Assembly (NCBI RefSeq): GCF_002250835.2
Contig: NZ_NOJY02000009.1
Coordinates: forward strand, 83,517-147,516
Source of the DNA: Romboutsia weinsteinii
Lineage (GTDB): Bacteria > Bacillota > Clostridia > Peptostreptococcales > Peptostreptococcaceae
Direction of reading: 5' to 3'
Length of the DNA stretch: 64,000 nt
Shown here: positions 16,158 to 25,476 of the stretch, piece by piece
Numbering within the stretch: position 1 is the stretch's first letter
Layout: the number at the start of each line of letters is the position of its first letter
Program-made: the position numbers and the translations under genes
The notes under the pieces: model-generated
What the model saw: the letters and a program-made list of their open reading frames with translations, nothing else
Told to the model about the DNA's origin: nothing
Database searches by the model: none

Positions 16158-18476
16158 ATGCAACGTTTATTTAAGAATATAAATGAATGGAAGATAATAC
16201 AAGATGAGATAGAAATTAAAGAAAATAGATTAGCTGAATCTATAATGAGTATAGGTAATGGATATATGGGGATGAGAGGTAACTATGAAGAATATTACTC
16301 AAAAGATAGTCACAGGGGTTCATATATAGCAGGGATTTGGTATCCAGATAAAACTCGAGTTGGTTGGTGGAAAAATGGATATCCAGAGTACTTTGGAAAA
16401 GTTCCAAATAGCGTAAATTTCATAGGTATAGATATATACATTAATGGGAAACAGCTTGATTTAGCTAAATTTAAGATAAAGAGTTTTTATAGAGAACTAG
16501 ATATGAAAAATGGAGTTTTATCTCGTAAATTTACAGTAGATGTTGATGGATATGAAATAGAAGCAAGTGTTACTAGGTTTTTAAGTATAGTTACTAAAGA
16601 ACTAGGTACTATAAAATACGATATAAAGGCTTTAAATTTCTCTGGAGAAGTAATGTTTGTTCCATATTTAGATTCAAATGTCAAAAATGAAGACTCTAAC
16701 TATGAAGAAAATTTCTGGGTTAATTTAGAAAGCAATAGTAATGAAAACTATGGAAATATAGTTTGTAGAACAAAAGAAAATATATTCAATACAGAGATAT
16801 TTACAGTTTGTGCTGCAATGGGTATAAAGTCTAGTAAAAAACCTAAAGAAGTTACTTTTAAAAATAAAGAATACTATAGTTCAAATACAATAGTACTTGA
16901 TATTGAAAAAGATGAAACTGTAGGCATAGAAAAGTATGTAGCAATAACAACTACTAGAGATTATAATGAAAATGAATTAATCGAAGTTGCAAATAAAATA
17001 TTAGTTAACGAAATTTCAAAAGGTTATGAGACTATATTAAAAGAGCAGTGTAATGCATGGAATAAAAGATGGGAAAGTGCAGATATAAATATAAGAGGAA
17101 ATCAATTTGCACAGCAAGGTATAAGATATAACTTATTTCAATTATTCTCTACATACTATGGAGATGATGCAAGATTAAATATTGGGCCAAAAGGATTTAC
17201 AGGAGAAAAGTATGGCGGAGCAACTTATTGGGATACAGAAGCGTATTGCCTTTCTCTATATCTTGCAACTACAAATAAAGAAATAGGAAAAAACTTATTA
17301 ACATATAGGCATAATCAATTACAACAAGCAAAAGATAATGCAAAGCAGTTGGGTCTAAGTGGAGCACTATATCCTATGGTTACTTTTAATGGTGTAGAGT
17401 GTCACAATGAATGGGAAATTACATTTGAAGAAATTCATAGAAATGCAAGTATGGTTTATGCCATATACAATTATACTACTTACAATTCAGATAATAGCTA
17501 TATAAAAGAAAAAGGAATAGATATTATAGTAGAAGTAGCAAGATTTTGGGAAAGTAGAGTACACTATTCGCCAAGGAAAGAAATGTATATGATTCATGGT
17601 GTTACAGGACCAAATGAATATGAAAATAACGTAAATAATAACTGGTACACAAACTATATGGCTAAATGGTGTTTAGAATATGCTTGTGAAAACATAGAAA
17701 TGCTAAAAATTGAGTGTCCAGAAGCTATAGATAGAAACCATGTAACTATAGAAGAATCCAGCAACTGGCTAAATATTGCACAAAAGATGTATCTTCCTTA
17801 TGATAAGGATTTAGATATATTTGTTCAACATGATACTTATTTAGATAAAGAATTTATAAAAGTAAATGAGTTATCTAAAGAAAATTTACCTCTAAATCAA
17901 AATTGGTCTTGGGATAAGATACTTAGATCTTGTTTTATAAAGCAAGCTGACGTATTACAAGGTATTTACTACTTTAGCGAAAGGTTTAGTAAAGAGCAAA
18001 TAAAGAAAAACTTTGATTTCTATGAGATGTATACAGTCCATGAATCATCACTATCAGCATGCATATATTCTATAATTGCATCAAAAGTTGATAATTTAGA
18101 TAAAGCATATGAGTTATATTCAAGGGCAGCGAGGCTTGATTTAGATAACTACAATAATGATACTGAAGATGGGCTTCATATAACTTCTATGTCAGGAGCT
18201 TGGCTTTGTATAGTACACGGGTTTGCAGGTATGAAGGTTTTAGGTAATAAACTTCATTTTGAACCAAAACTTCCCAATAATTTGCAAGGATACTCATTTA
18301 ATATAAATTATAGAGATACTACTTTAAATATAGAGGTTGATGAAGAGTTGGTTAATATTAAAAATACTGGTGATAAATCTGTTGAAATTAATTTATACGG
18401 GCAAGACTACAATCTAGAAGATAAGATACAAGTAAGTTTATATAAAATAAGTAATAATGCAGAGAGTAATGCATAA
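16158..18476 (+). CDS. GH65 alpha-glucosyl disaccharide phosphorylase
   Basis: A 772-residue glycoside hydrolase family 65 protein (maltose, trehalose or kojibiose phosphorylase group), cytosolic. It phosphorolyses an alpha-glucoside to beta-glucose 1-phosphate plus acceptor. The N-terminal beta-sandwich runs to about residue 270, and the (alpha/alpha)6 barrel follows with YGGATYWDTEAYCLSLY. The catalytic acid falls in HGVTGPNEYENNVNNNW at Glu487, the same position as in the maltose phosphorylase family. Substrate specificity cannot be read from sequence by eye. No sugar transporter or PTS is next to it, so the substrate may be made or imported elsewhere. It is convergent with the DeoR regulator of the inositol operon. 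Confidence 0.92.
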   Translation: MQRLFKNINEWKIIQDEIEIKENRLAESIMSIGNGYMGMRGNYEEYYSKDSHRGSYIAGIWYPDKTRVGWWKNGYPEYFGKVPNSVNFIGIDIYINGKQLDLAKFKIKSFYRELDMKNGVLSRKFTVDVDGYEIEASVTRFLSIVTKELGTIKYDIKALNFSGEVMFVPYLDSNVKNEDSNYEENFWVNLESNSNENYGNIVCRTKENIFNTEIFTVCAAMGIKSSKKPKEVTFKNKEYYSSNTIVLDIEKDETVGIEKYVAITTTRDYNENELIEVANKILVNEISKGYETILKEQCNAWNKRWESADINIRGNQFAQQGIRYNLFQLFSTYYGDDARLNIGPKGFTGEKYGGATYWDTEAYCLSLYLATTNKEIGKNLLTYRHNQLQQAKDNAKQLGLSGALYPMVTFNGVECHNEWEITFEEIHRNASMVYAIYNYTTYNSDNSYIKEKGIDIIVEVARFWESRVHYSPRKEMYMIHGVTGPNEYENNVNNNWYTNYMAKWCLEYACENIEMLKIECPEAIDRNHVTIEESSNWLNIAQKMYLPYDKDLDIFVQHDTYLDKEFIKVNELSKENLPLNQNWSWDKILRSCFIKQADVLQGIYYFSERFSKEQIKKNFDFYEMYTVHESSLSACIYSIIASKVDNLDKAYELYSRAARLDLDNYNNDTEDGLHITSMSGAWLCIVHGFAGMKVLGNKLHFEPKLPNNLQGYSFNINYRDTTLNIEVDEELVNIKNTGDKSVEINLYGQDYNLEDKIQVSLYKISNNAESNA

Positions 18477-18492
18477 TTAAACAGATATAAAA

Positions 18493-18524
18493 AATAAGCT
18501 GTTTCAAATTTTGAAACAGCTTAT
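18493..18524. terminator. Bidirectional terminator between the GH65 and DeoR genes
   Basis: AATAAGCTGTTTCAA and TTGAAACAGCTTATT form a perfect 15-bp stem with a four-base loop between convergent genes. Confidence 0.85.
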
Positions 18525-18533
18525 TCAATAATA

Positions 18534-19292
18534 TTAATCTGTAATTATCAAATTAATACTATTTTCTTTCGTATATTCAACATACTTTTTACTAGGTAAA
18601 GAATTAGTAATTATACTATTAACATCTCTTATATCAGCATAGGTAACTAGTGCAGCAGAATCAAACTTTGTTGAATCAACTAGCAAAAAAGACTCAGAAG
18701 ATTTATCAATAGCAAGCCTTTTTATTTCAGATTCAAGTGGATGAGAGTTTGTAATTCCACCTTCAATCGATATTCCTGTAGATGCCATAAATGATTTATT
18801 AATGTTATACTTTCTTAACATTGAAATAGTATCAATTCCAACAAATGAATTAGTTTCTCTTATTAATGAACCAGGTAGTGTAATAATATTTAAATTTGGG
18901 TAATTTAAAGACTTAACTATTATTTCTAAGTTGTTAGTTAATATTGTTACATTATGTTTATCTTTCATATAATCTATCATATTTAATGTTGTAGTACCAG
19001 AGTCCATAAATATTATGTCTCCATCATTAACAAACTCAGCAGCACACCTACCTAAATCTATCTTAAAATTCATATTCTTAATATTTCTCTCATCAAAAGG
19101 TACTAATGAAGACTCATCATTTACAGATACTCCACCATAAACCTTTTTTATAGAACCTTTTAAAACAAGCTCATTAAGATCTCTTCTTATTGTATTCTTA
19201 GATACTTCAAATACTTCACATAAAGTATCTAAAGAAACTGTTTTATTTTCAATAATATAATTTTCTAAATCTAAGATTCTATTAGAACGCAT
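18534..19292 (-). CDS. iolR: DeoR-family repressor, probable inositol regulator
   Basis: A 252-residue DeoR/GlpR-type regulator. The N-terminal winged helix spans about residues 1-60 (LDTLCEVFEVSKNTIRRDLNELVLKG recognition region), followed by the sugar-isomerase-like effector domain with DGDIIFMDSGTTTLNM. The ATG at 19292 is chosen for the GGAGGTG site. It is transcribed divergently from the inositol catabolic operon, the position held by iolR in other Firmicutes, where the inducer is 2-deoxy-5-keto-gluconate 6-phosphate. Regulation of the adjacent operon is inferred from position and family. Confidence 0.85.
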   Translation of the reverse strand: MRSNRILDLENYIIENKTVSLDTLCEVFEVSKNTIRRDLNELVLKGSIKKVYGGVSVNDESSLVPFDERNIKNMNFKIDLGRCAAEFVNDGDIIFMDSGTTTLNMIDYMKDKHNVTILTNNLEIIVKSLNYPNLNIITLPGSLIRETNSFVGIDTISMLRKYNINKSFMASTGISIEGGITNSHPLESEIKRLAIDKSSESFLLVDSTKFDSAALVTYADIRDVNSIITNSLPSKKYVEYTKENSINLIITD

Positions 19293-19441
19293 TATTTTCA
19301 CCTCCAAAACTTAATCAAATTATGTGTATATTTATAATTATACAATAGATATAACCATAAAGAAACCATTTGTTTGATAAAGTTAACAAAAACTTTATAA
19401 AAAGTTAATCAAAAAATAATAAAAAACTTTCGAAAAAATAC

Positions 19442-19471
19442 TTGCGCTTTTGGTATATGTTGGATTATAAT
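19442..19471 (+). promoter_or_regulatory. Putative iol operon promoter
   Basis: TTGCGC (19442-19447) and TATAAT (19466-19471) are 18 bases apart in the 308-base divergent spacer. The upstream TAATCAAAAAA agrees with the direct-repeat consensus reported for B. subtilis IolR, and several similar CAAA-rich elements flank it; these are candidate operators only. Confidence 0.5.
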
Positions 19472-19500
19472 TTAGTTAAGAAATGAGATTTAACCAAAAT

Positions 19501-19561
19501 ATACTCAAAACTTTGTATATATATTACCAAAATATACAAAGAATTATACATAATTGAGTAT
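19501..19561 (+). promoter_or_regulatory. Nested inverted repeats in the iol leader
   Basis: The outer arms ATACTCAA (19501-19508) and TTGAGTAT (19554-19561) enclose inner arms CTTTGTATAT (19511-19520) and ATATACAAAG (19532-19541). All are perfect. The element lies between the putative -10 and the first gene, so it could act as a large DNA operator or as a leader RNA hairpin. It contains one of two ACCAAAATATA copies. Confidence 0.55.
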
Positions 19562-19600
19562 TTATAAAATATATAATCAATTAAATACAGGGGGGATAGT

Positions 19601-20773
19601 ATGGCTAGTTTATTCATAGTACCAAATAAAACTATAGTTGGGGAGAACGCTTTAGAGTTATCTAAAGATCAAATAAAAGGTTTTGGAAAAAAAGCATTAA
19701 TAATAACTGATAATATGATGGTTAAGTTAGGCAATGTAGATAAAGTTACTAAAGTTATTGAGGATATAAATTTAAAGTATGAAGTTTATAGTAATGTAAA
19801 TAGTGAGCCTACAGATGAAATAGTAGAAGGCGGAATTAATTTATATAAAGAATCAGGATGTGACTTTTTAATTGCATTAGGTGGAGGATCGCCAATAGAT
19901 GCAATGAAAGCAATAGGTGCAATGATTACAAATCCAGGAGAAATTACAGACTACTTAGGAAAGGTAATTGAAAATCAACCACCAACAATGGTAGCAATAC
20001 CGACTACAGCAGGGACAGGATCAGAAGCTACACAGTTTACAATAATTTCGGATACTAAAAGAAATATAAAAATGCTATTAAAAGGAGCAAGTTTAATACC
20101 TAATTTAGCAATAGTTGATCCAATGTTTACATTAACTGCTCCAAAGGCTGTAACAGCAGCAACAGGTGTTGATGCCTTAACTCATGCAATAGAAGCTTAT
20201 ACATCAAAAAAATCTCAATCATTATCAGATACATTTGCTTTATCTGCTGTTAAAAGAATATTTGAAAATCTTCCAGTGGCATATGAGGATGGAAGTAATA
20301 TACAGGCGAGAAGTGAAATGGCAATAGGTTCTTTAGAAGCAGGTATAGCATTTAACAATTCATCAGTAACAATTGTTCATGGTATGAGTAGACCGATAGG
20401 TGCACTATATCATGTACCACACGGACTATCAAATGCAATGTTATTAAAAGATTGCTTAGAGTTTGCAAAAGATGGATGTGTAGAAAGATTTGATGATTTA
20501 GCAAAAGCTATTGGAATAAATGTAGAAACTAAAGAAGAAGGTGCTACATTATTTGTAGAAGCTGTTAAAGATTTATGTAACAAGTTAAATATAATGACTC
20601 TAGAAGAGTTTGGAATAGAAAGAGAAGTATTTTTAAATAGCTTAGATAAAATGGCTGATGATGCTTTAGAAAGTGGAAGTCCAGGAAATACAATGAGAGT
20701 TCCTTCTAAGGAAGACATAATAGAAATATACAAATCTCTGATGAAAGTAGGGGTTGGTTGTGGCGTTAGTTAA
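19601..20773 (+). CDS. Iron-containing alcohol dehydrogenase, first gene of the inositol operon
   Basis: A 390-residue group III metal-dependent dehydrogenase. Motifs are LGGGSPIDAMKAIG (NAD binding), PTTAGTGSEATQFTII, and the metal ligands in GVDALTHAIEAY and HGMSRPIGALYHVPHG. The start follows AGGGGGGATAG. The operon lacks iolA (malonate semialdehyde dehydrogenase). The plausible job here is NADH-dependent reduction of malonate semialdehyde to 3-hydroxypropionate, which also disposes of the NADH made by the inositol dehydrogenases (inference from context; the family itself is broad). It overlaps the aldolase gene by 14 bases, implying translational coupling. Confidence 0.88.
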   Translation: MASLFIVPNKTIVGENALELSKDQIKGFGKKALIITDNMMVKLGNVDKVTKVIEDINLKYEVYSNVNSEPTDEIVEGGINLYKESGCDFLIALGGGSPIDAMKAIGAMITNPGEITDYLGKVIENQPPTMVAIPTTAGTGSEATQFTIISDTKRNIKMLLKGASLIPNLAIVDPMFTLTAPKAVTAATGVDALTHAIEAYTSKKSQSLSDTFALSAVKRIFENLPVAYEDGSNIQARSEMAIGSLEAGIAFNNSSVTIVHGMSRPIGALYHVPHGLSNAMLLKDCLEFAKDGCVERFDDLAKAIGINVETKEEGATLFVEAVKDLCNKLNIMTLEEFGIEREVFLNSLDKMADDALESGSPGNTMRVPSKEDIIEIYKSLMKVGVGCGVS

Positions 20774-21605
20774 TATGAAAAAACTATTACATGATGCTAA
20801 GCAAGGAGAGTATGCTGTTGGAGCTTTCAATATGGCAAATATGGAAACAGTTATGGGAGCTATAAAAGCAGCAGAAGACTTAAATTCACCAATTATACTT
20901 CAAATAGCAGAGGCAAGATTAAATTATTCACCAATTGAATTGATAGGTCCAATAATGATTGAGGCTGCAAAAAATTCAAGGGTAGACGTAGCAGTAAACT
21001 TTGACCATGGTCTTACTTTAGAAAATATAAAGAAGGCACTTGATTTAGGTTTTACATCAGTGATGATAGATGGATCTAAATTACCATTAGAAGAAAACAT
21101 AGATTTAACTAAGAAAGTAATAGAGGAAGCTAAAAGGAATGGAGCAAGTGTAGAGGCAGAGGTAGGAAGAGTTGGCGGTAGTGAAGATGGAAGTGAAAAT
21201 ATTAATATTGCTTATACAGAATTAGAAGATGCCAGGAAGTTTGTAGATGATACAGATGTAAACTTCTTAGCTGTGGCAATAGGAAATGCTCACGGAGTAT
21301 ATTCAGGAGAACCAAATCTTAACTTTGAAGTACTTAAAAATATTTCAAAAGAAATAGAAAAGCCACTAGTATTACATGGGGGAACTGGAATAAGTGAAGA
21401 AGATTTTAGAAAATCTGTTAAATATGGAATTAGCAAGATAAATATTGCCACATCAACGTTTAACTCAGTAAGTGATAGTGTAAAAGAAACTTACAATAAT
21501 AATAATAATATTAATTATTTTGATATAAGTAGTGCTCAAGCAGTAGGAGCTTATAACAATGTATATAAACACATAAAGGTTTTCCAAAGTGAAAATAAAT
21601 GTTAA
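20760..21605 (+). CDS. iolJ: Class II aldolase, 6-phospho-5-dehydro-2-deoxy-D-gluconate aldolase
   Basis: A 281-residue class II, zinc-dependent aldolase of the fructose-bisphosphate aldolase type. In the inositol pathway IolJ cleaves 2-deoxy-5-keto-gluconate 6-phosphate to DHAP and malonate semialdehyde. The GTG at 20760 is preferred: it gives MALVNMKKLLHDAKQGEYAV, matching the family N-terminus, and sits six bases after AGGGG; the TTG at 20754 is too close. Metal and substrate motifs are NFDHG, EAEVGRVGG, IGNAHGVYSG, LHGGTGI and KINIAT. The start lies inside the preceding gene. Confidence 0.9.
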   Translation: MALVNMKKLLHDAKQGEYAVGAFNMANMETVMGAIKAAEDLNSPIILQIAEARLNYSPIELIGPIMIEAAKNSRVDVAVNFDHGLTLENIKKALDLGFTSVMIDGSKLPLEENIDLTKKVIEEAKRNGASVEAEVGRVGGSEDGSENINIAYTELEDARKFVDDTDVNFLAVAIGNAHGVYSGEPNLNFEVLKNISKEIEKPLVLHGGTGISEEDFRKSVKYGISKINIATSTFNSVSDSVKETYNNNNNINYFDISSAQAVGAYNNVYKHIKVFQSENKC

Positions 21606-21616
21606 GGGGGATTACA

Positions 21617-22633
21617 ATGAGTTACATTAAGTTTGAACAAAATAGAGAGATTGATATAGTTCCAATAGGAAGAGTTGCAATAGATTTCAACCCAGTAGAT
21701 ATTCACATGACATTAGCTGAAAGTACAACTTTTAGAAAATATCTAGGAGGTTCTCCAGCAAATATAGCAGTTGGTGTTTCCAGATTAGGTAAAAAAGTAG
21801 GATTTATAGGTAAGGTTTCAGATGATAGATTTGGTGATTTTGTTGTAAATTACTTTGATAAAGAGGGAATAGATACATCAAGAATAGTAAGAGCTAAAAA
21901 TGGAGAATCTTTAGGATTAACTTTTACAGAGATACTAAGTCCTACAGAAAGTTCTATATTAATGTATAGAAACGGTGTTGCAGATTTAATGCTAGATGTT
22001 GATGATATAGATGAAGAATATATCAAAAATGCTAAAGCTATAGTAATTTCGGGAACAGCTCTTTGCCAAAGTCCATCAAGAGAGGCATCTCTTAAAGCTG
22101 TTGAAATAGCAAAAAAACATAATACAGTTGTAATATTTGATGTAGATTACAGAGCTTACAACTGGAAAAATGAGGATGAAATATCTATATATTATTCTTT
22201 AGTAGCAAAAAATAGTGATATAATAATAGGATCTAGAGAAGAATTTGACTTAACAGAGGGATTAATAGCAAAAAATAGTAATGATGAAGAAACAGCTAAA
22301 AGATGGTTAGAATATGGTAATAAAATAGTAGTAATAAAACATGGTAAAGAAGGATCAACTGCTTATACTAACGATGGTAGACAATTCAATATAAAACCTT
22401 TCCCAGTAAAATTATTAAAATCATTTGGTGGAGGAGATGCATATGCATCAGCATTTATATATGGTTTATTAGAAGGATGGGAAGTTATAGATTGTCTTGA
22501 GTTTGGTAGTGCATCAGCTGCTATGTTAGTAGCAAGCCATAGTTGTTCTGATGACATGCCAAGTGCAGAAAGTGTTAGTGAATTTATTGAAGAAGCTAAA
22601 AAAGAACATGGAGAAATGGTAGCAAGAGCTTAA
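21617..22633 (+). CDS. iolC: 5-dehydro-2-deoxygluconokinase
   Basis: A 338-residue PfkB/ribokinase-family sugar kinase that phosphorylates 2-deoxy-5-keto-gluconate, the IolB product. The family's first signature is seen in KYLGGSPANIAVGVSRLGKK (residues about 38-57) and the second, with the catalytic Asp, in SFGGGDAYASAFIYGLLEG near residue 275. The ATG at 21617 has AAGGGGG upstream; an in-frame start at 21599 overlaps the aldolase stop and lacks a site. It is tightly packed with its neighbours (12 bases to iolB). Confidence 0.93.
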   Translation: MSYIKFEQNREIDIVPIGRVAIDFNPVDIHMTLAESTTFRKYLGGSPANIAVGVSRLGKKVGFIGKVSDDRFGDFVVNYFDKEGIDTSRIVRAKNGESLGLTFTEILSPTESSILMYRNGVADLMLDVDDIDEEYIKNAKAIVISGTALCQSPSREASLKAVEIAKKHNTVVIFDVDYRAYNWKNEDEISIYYSLVAKNSDIIIGSREEFDLTEGLIAKNSNDEETAKRWLEYGNKIVVIKHGKEGSTAYTNDGRQFNIKPFPVKLLKSFGGGDAYASAFIYGLLEGWEVIDCLEFGSASAAMLVASHSCSDDMPSAESVSEFIEEAKKEHGEMVARA

Positions 22634-22645
22634 GGGGGAAATTGT

Positions 22646-23434
22646 ATGCTAGAAAGATTAGGGCAAGTATCTTATGGTAAATATGTATTAACTGAAATAG
22701 ATGGAAAACATTCAAACATGCTAATGGATATTCAAGTAGAGAAACTTAAAAAAAATGAAGTAAGAAAATATGTTTCAGATACTAAAGAAATAGCAGTATT
22801 ATTATTAGATGGAAAAGTGGAATTATCTTGGGAAAATAAAAAATTAGAAACTGAAAGACATTCAGTATTTGATGAATCTCCAACATGTGTACATGTTTGT
22901 AAAGATAAAACAATAACTGTTGTTGCATTAAGTGATTGTGAGATATTAATACAACAAACAGAAAATGATAAAGTATTTGAAAACGTTTTATACAATGAAA
23001 ATAACTGTAAAAGTGATATATTTGGGGAAGGCGTTTGGAATGATACTGCTAGAAGAGTAGTAAGAACAATATTTGATTACAATAATGCACCTTACTCAAA
23101 TATGGTAATGGGAGAAGTAATAACTTATCCAGGGAAATGGTCAAGTTACATACCTCATCACCATGAACAACCAGAAGTATATTACTATAAGTTTAATAAA
23201 CCACAAGGATTTGGATTCTCTTTAATAGGTGAAGATGCTTATAAGATAGTAGATAATAGTTTTGCTGCAATACCAGGAGGACTTATACATCCACAAACAT
23301 CTGCTCCAGGATATGCAATGTACTACTGCTGGATGATAAGACATTTTGATAACAATCCATGGACACAAAGGATAGATTTAGAAGAACACAAATGGTTACT
23401 TGAAAAAGATACAAAAATATGGCCGGAAAGATAA
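22646..23434 (+). CDS. iolB: 5-deoxy-glucuronate isomerase
   Basis: A 262-residue bicupin enzyme converting 5-deoxy-glucuronate to 2-deoxy-5-keto-gluconate. The metal site is recognisable in SSYIPHHHEQPEVYYYKF (residues about 165-182), and the C-terminal cupin shows GGLIHPQTSAPGYAMYY. It is slightly shorter than some homologues but complete, starting MLERLGQVSYGKYVLT after AAGGGGG. Gene order C-B-D matches inositol operons in other Firmicutes. Confidence 0.93.
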   Translation: MLERLGQVSYGKYVLTEIDGKHSNMLMDIQVEKLKKNEVRKYVSDTKEIAVLLLDGKVELSWENKKLETERHSVFDESPTCVHVCKDKTITVVALSDCEILIQQTENDKVFENVLYNENNCKSDIFGEGVWNDTARRVVRTIFDYNNAPYSNMVMGEVITYPGKWSSYIPHHHEQPEVYYYKFNKPQGFGFSLIGEDAYKIVDNSFAAIPGGLIHPQTSAPGYAMYYCWMIRHFDNNPWTQRIDLEEHKWLLEKDTKIWPER

Positions 23435-23455
23435 TTAGAAATAAGGGGGGATATT

Positions 23456-25381
23456 ATGAAAACTATAAAAATGACAGTAGCTCAAGCTGTAGTCAAATTT
23501 TTAGATAGTCAATATATAAGTTTTGATAGAGAAGAATCAAAATTTGTAGAAGGTATATTTACAATATTTGGTCATGGAAACGTAGTTGGTCTTGGTCAAG
23601 CATTAGATGAAAATCCAGGGAATTTAAAAGTTCATCAAGGTAGAAATGAGCAAGGAATGGCTTTAGCAGCAATGGGATTTGCAAAACAAAATAATAGAAA
23701 AAAAATATATGCTGCAACTTCATCAGTAGGTCCTGGAGCAGCAAATATGTTAACAGCAGCGGCTTGCGCAACTGCTAATAATATACCACTTTTATTATTA
23801 CCAGGAGATGTATTCTCTACAAGACAACCAGATCCAGTGCTTCAGCAAATAGAACAACCTCATAATTTATCAATAAGTACTAATGATGCATTTAGACCTG
23901 TTTGTAAATATTGGGATAGAGTAACTAGACCAGAACAGCTTATGAGTGCAATGATAAATGCAATGAGAGTACTTACTGATATGGGAAATACTGGAGCTGT
24001 ATGTGTTGCATTACCACAAGATGTTCAAGGGGAAGTATATGATTTCCCGGAAACTTTCTTCAAAAAGAGAGTACACAAAATGGTAAGACAACTACCAAGT
24101 CAAGAAGAGTTAGAAGAAGCAGTGACACTTATAAAATCAAAGAAAAAGCCTTTAATAATCTGTGGTGGAGGAGTAAAATACTCTGAAGCGGGAAAAGATT
24201 TGCTTGATTTTGCTAATAAATTTAATATACCATTTGCAGAAACACAAGCAGGAAAGAGTGCTATAAGCTGTAATGAAGAACTAAACTTAGGTGGTATAGG
24301 AGTAACGGGAAATCTAGCAGCTAATATGATAGCTAGAGATTGTGATTTAGTTATAGGAGTAGGGACTAGATTTACAGATTTTACAACTGGATCAAAATCA
24401 TTATTTAAAGATGATGAAGTAGAGTTTTTAACGATAAATACATCTAGATTTGATGCTTCTAAGCTTGATGCAGTAAGCTTAGTTGGAGATGCGAAGTTAA
24501 CTTTAGAGTATATAACAAATCATATAGAGTATTATAAATCGGGTTATGAAAATGAAATACAATATGTAAAACAATTATGGAAAGAAGAATTAAACAGATT
24601 AAACAATATTGAATATACAGAAGGTTTTGAGCCAGAAGTTGAAGAGAGAGTAGAAACAGCTATAGAAGACTTTATAAAAGTTCACGATAGTGTACTTACT
24701 CAAACAAGAGCACTTGGAGTAATAAATGAGGCTTTAAAAGAAAACTCTATAATAGTAGGAGCGGCTGGAAGTTTACCGGGAGATCTTCAAAGAGTATGGC
24801 AAGCATCTGAAAAAGATTCTTATCATATGGAATATGGATATTCTTGTATGGGATATGAGATAGCAGCTTCTCTTGGAGCAAAGCTTGCTAAACCAGAAAA
24901 AGAAGTATATGCGATGGTAGGAGACGGTAGCTATCTAATGTTACATACTGAGTTGGTTACAGCGATACAAGAAAAACAAAAGATAAACTTATTACTATTT
25001 GATAACTGCGGATTCGGTTGTATAAATAACCTTCAAATGGGTAATGGAATAGGAAGTTTATGTACGGAATTTAGATATAGAAATGATGAAACTAATAAGT
25101 TAGATGGAGATTATATAGGAATAGATTTTGCAAAAGTAGCTAGTGGATACGGAGCAAAAACATACACTGTAAAAACTGTAGAAGAATTAAAATTAGCTTT
25201 AGAAGATTCTAAGAAGCAAACTTTACCAACTTTGATAGATATAAAAGTATTACCAAAAACTATGACTCATGGATATGATGCTTGGTGGCATGTAGGAATA
25301 GCAGGTATGTCTAAGATAGATAGTGTTGTAAAGTCATTTGAAGATAAAAAAGCAAACTTAAATACGGCAAGACAATACTAA
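23456..25381 (+). CDS. iolD: 3D-(3,5/4)-trihydroxycyclohexane-1,2-dione hydrolase
   Basis: A 641-residue thiamine-diphosphate enzyme that opens the ring of diketo-inositol to 5-deoxy-glucuronate. It has the acetolactate-synthase three-domain layout. The N-terminal pyrimidine domain includes [17 protein letters not shown], with the catalytic Glu, and [17 protein letters not shown]. The central domain runs over about residues 215-370. The C-terminal domain has the ThDP motif [12 protein letters not shown] continuing to [15 protein letters not shown]. Full length, with a strong GGGGGG site. A 95-base gap with a stable hairpin separates it from iolG. Confidence 0.95.
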   Translation: MKTIKMTVAQAVVKFLDSQYISFDREESKFVEGIFTIFGHGNVVGLGQALDENPGNLKVHQGRNEQGMALAAMGFAKQNNRKKIYAATSSVGPGAANMLTAAACATANNIPLLLLPGDVFSTRQPDPVLQQIEQPHNLSISTNDAFRPVCKYWDRVTRPEQLMSAMINAMRVLTDMGNTGAVCVALPQDVQGEVYDFPETFFKKRVHKMVRQLPSQEELEEAVTLIKSKKKPLIICGGGVKYSEAGKDLLDFANKFNIPFAETQAGKSAISCNEELNLGGIGVTGNLAANMIARDCDLVIGVGTRFTDFTTGSKSLFKDDEVEFLTINTSRFDASKLDAVSLVGDAKLTLEYITNHIEYYKSGYENEIQYVKQLWKEELNRLNNIEYTEGFEPEVEERVETAIEDFIKVHDSVLTQTRALGVINEALKENSIIVGAAGSLPGDLQRVWQASEKDSYHMEYGYSCMGYEIAASLGAKLAKPEKEVYAMVGDGSYLMLHTELVTAIQEKQKINLLLFDNCGFGCINNLQMGNGIGSLCTEFRYRNDETNKLDGDYIGIDFAKVASGYGAKTYTVKTVEELKLALEDSKKQTLPTLIDIKVLPKTMTHGYDAWWHVGIAGMSKIDSVVKSFEDKKANLNTARQY

Positions 25382-25403
25382 ATAAATGATTTTAATAAAT
25401 AAA

Positions 25404-25441
25404 CTCTCGCTGTAAACTTATAAAATACATGGGAGCGAGAG
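25404..25441 (+). other. Intercistronic hairpin between iolD and iolG
   Basis: CTCTCGCT (25404-25411) pairs perfectly with AGCGAGAG (25434-25441) across a 22-base loop, with no T-run after it. The placement suggests an mRNA-stability or processing element rather than a terminator. Confidence 0.45.
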
Positions 25442-25476
25442 ATAAAATATAACTTACTAAATGGAGGGAATCTGAA

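Noticed and set aside
23559..23771. Antisense frames inside iolD and other operon genes
   Set aside because: They lack ribosome sites and mirror the codon bias of the sense genes.
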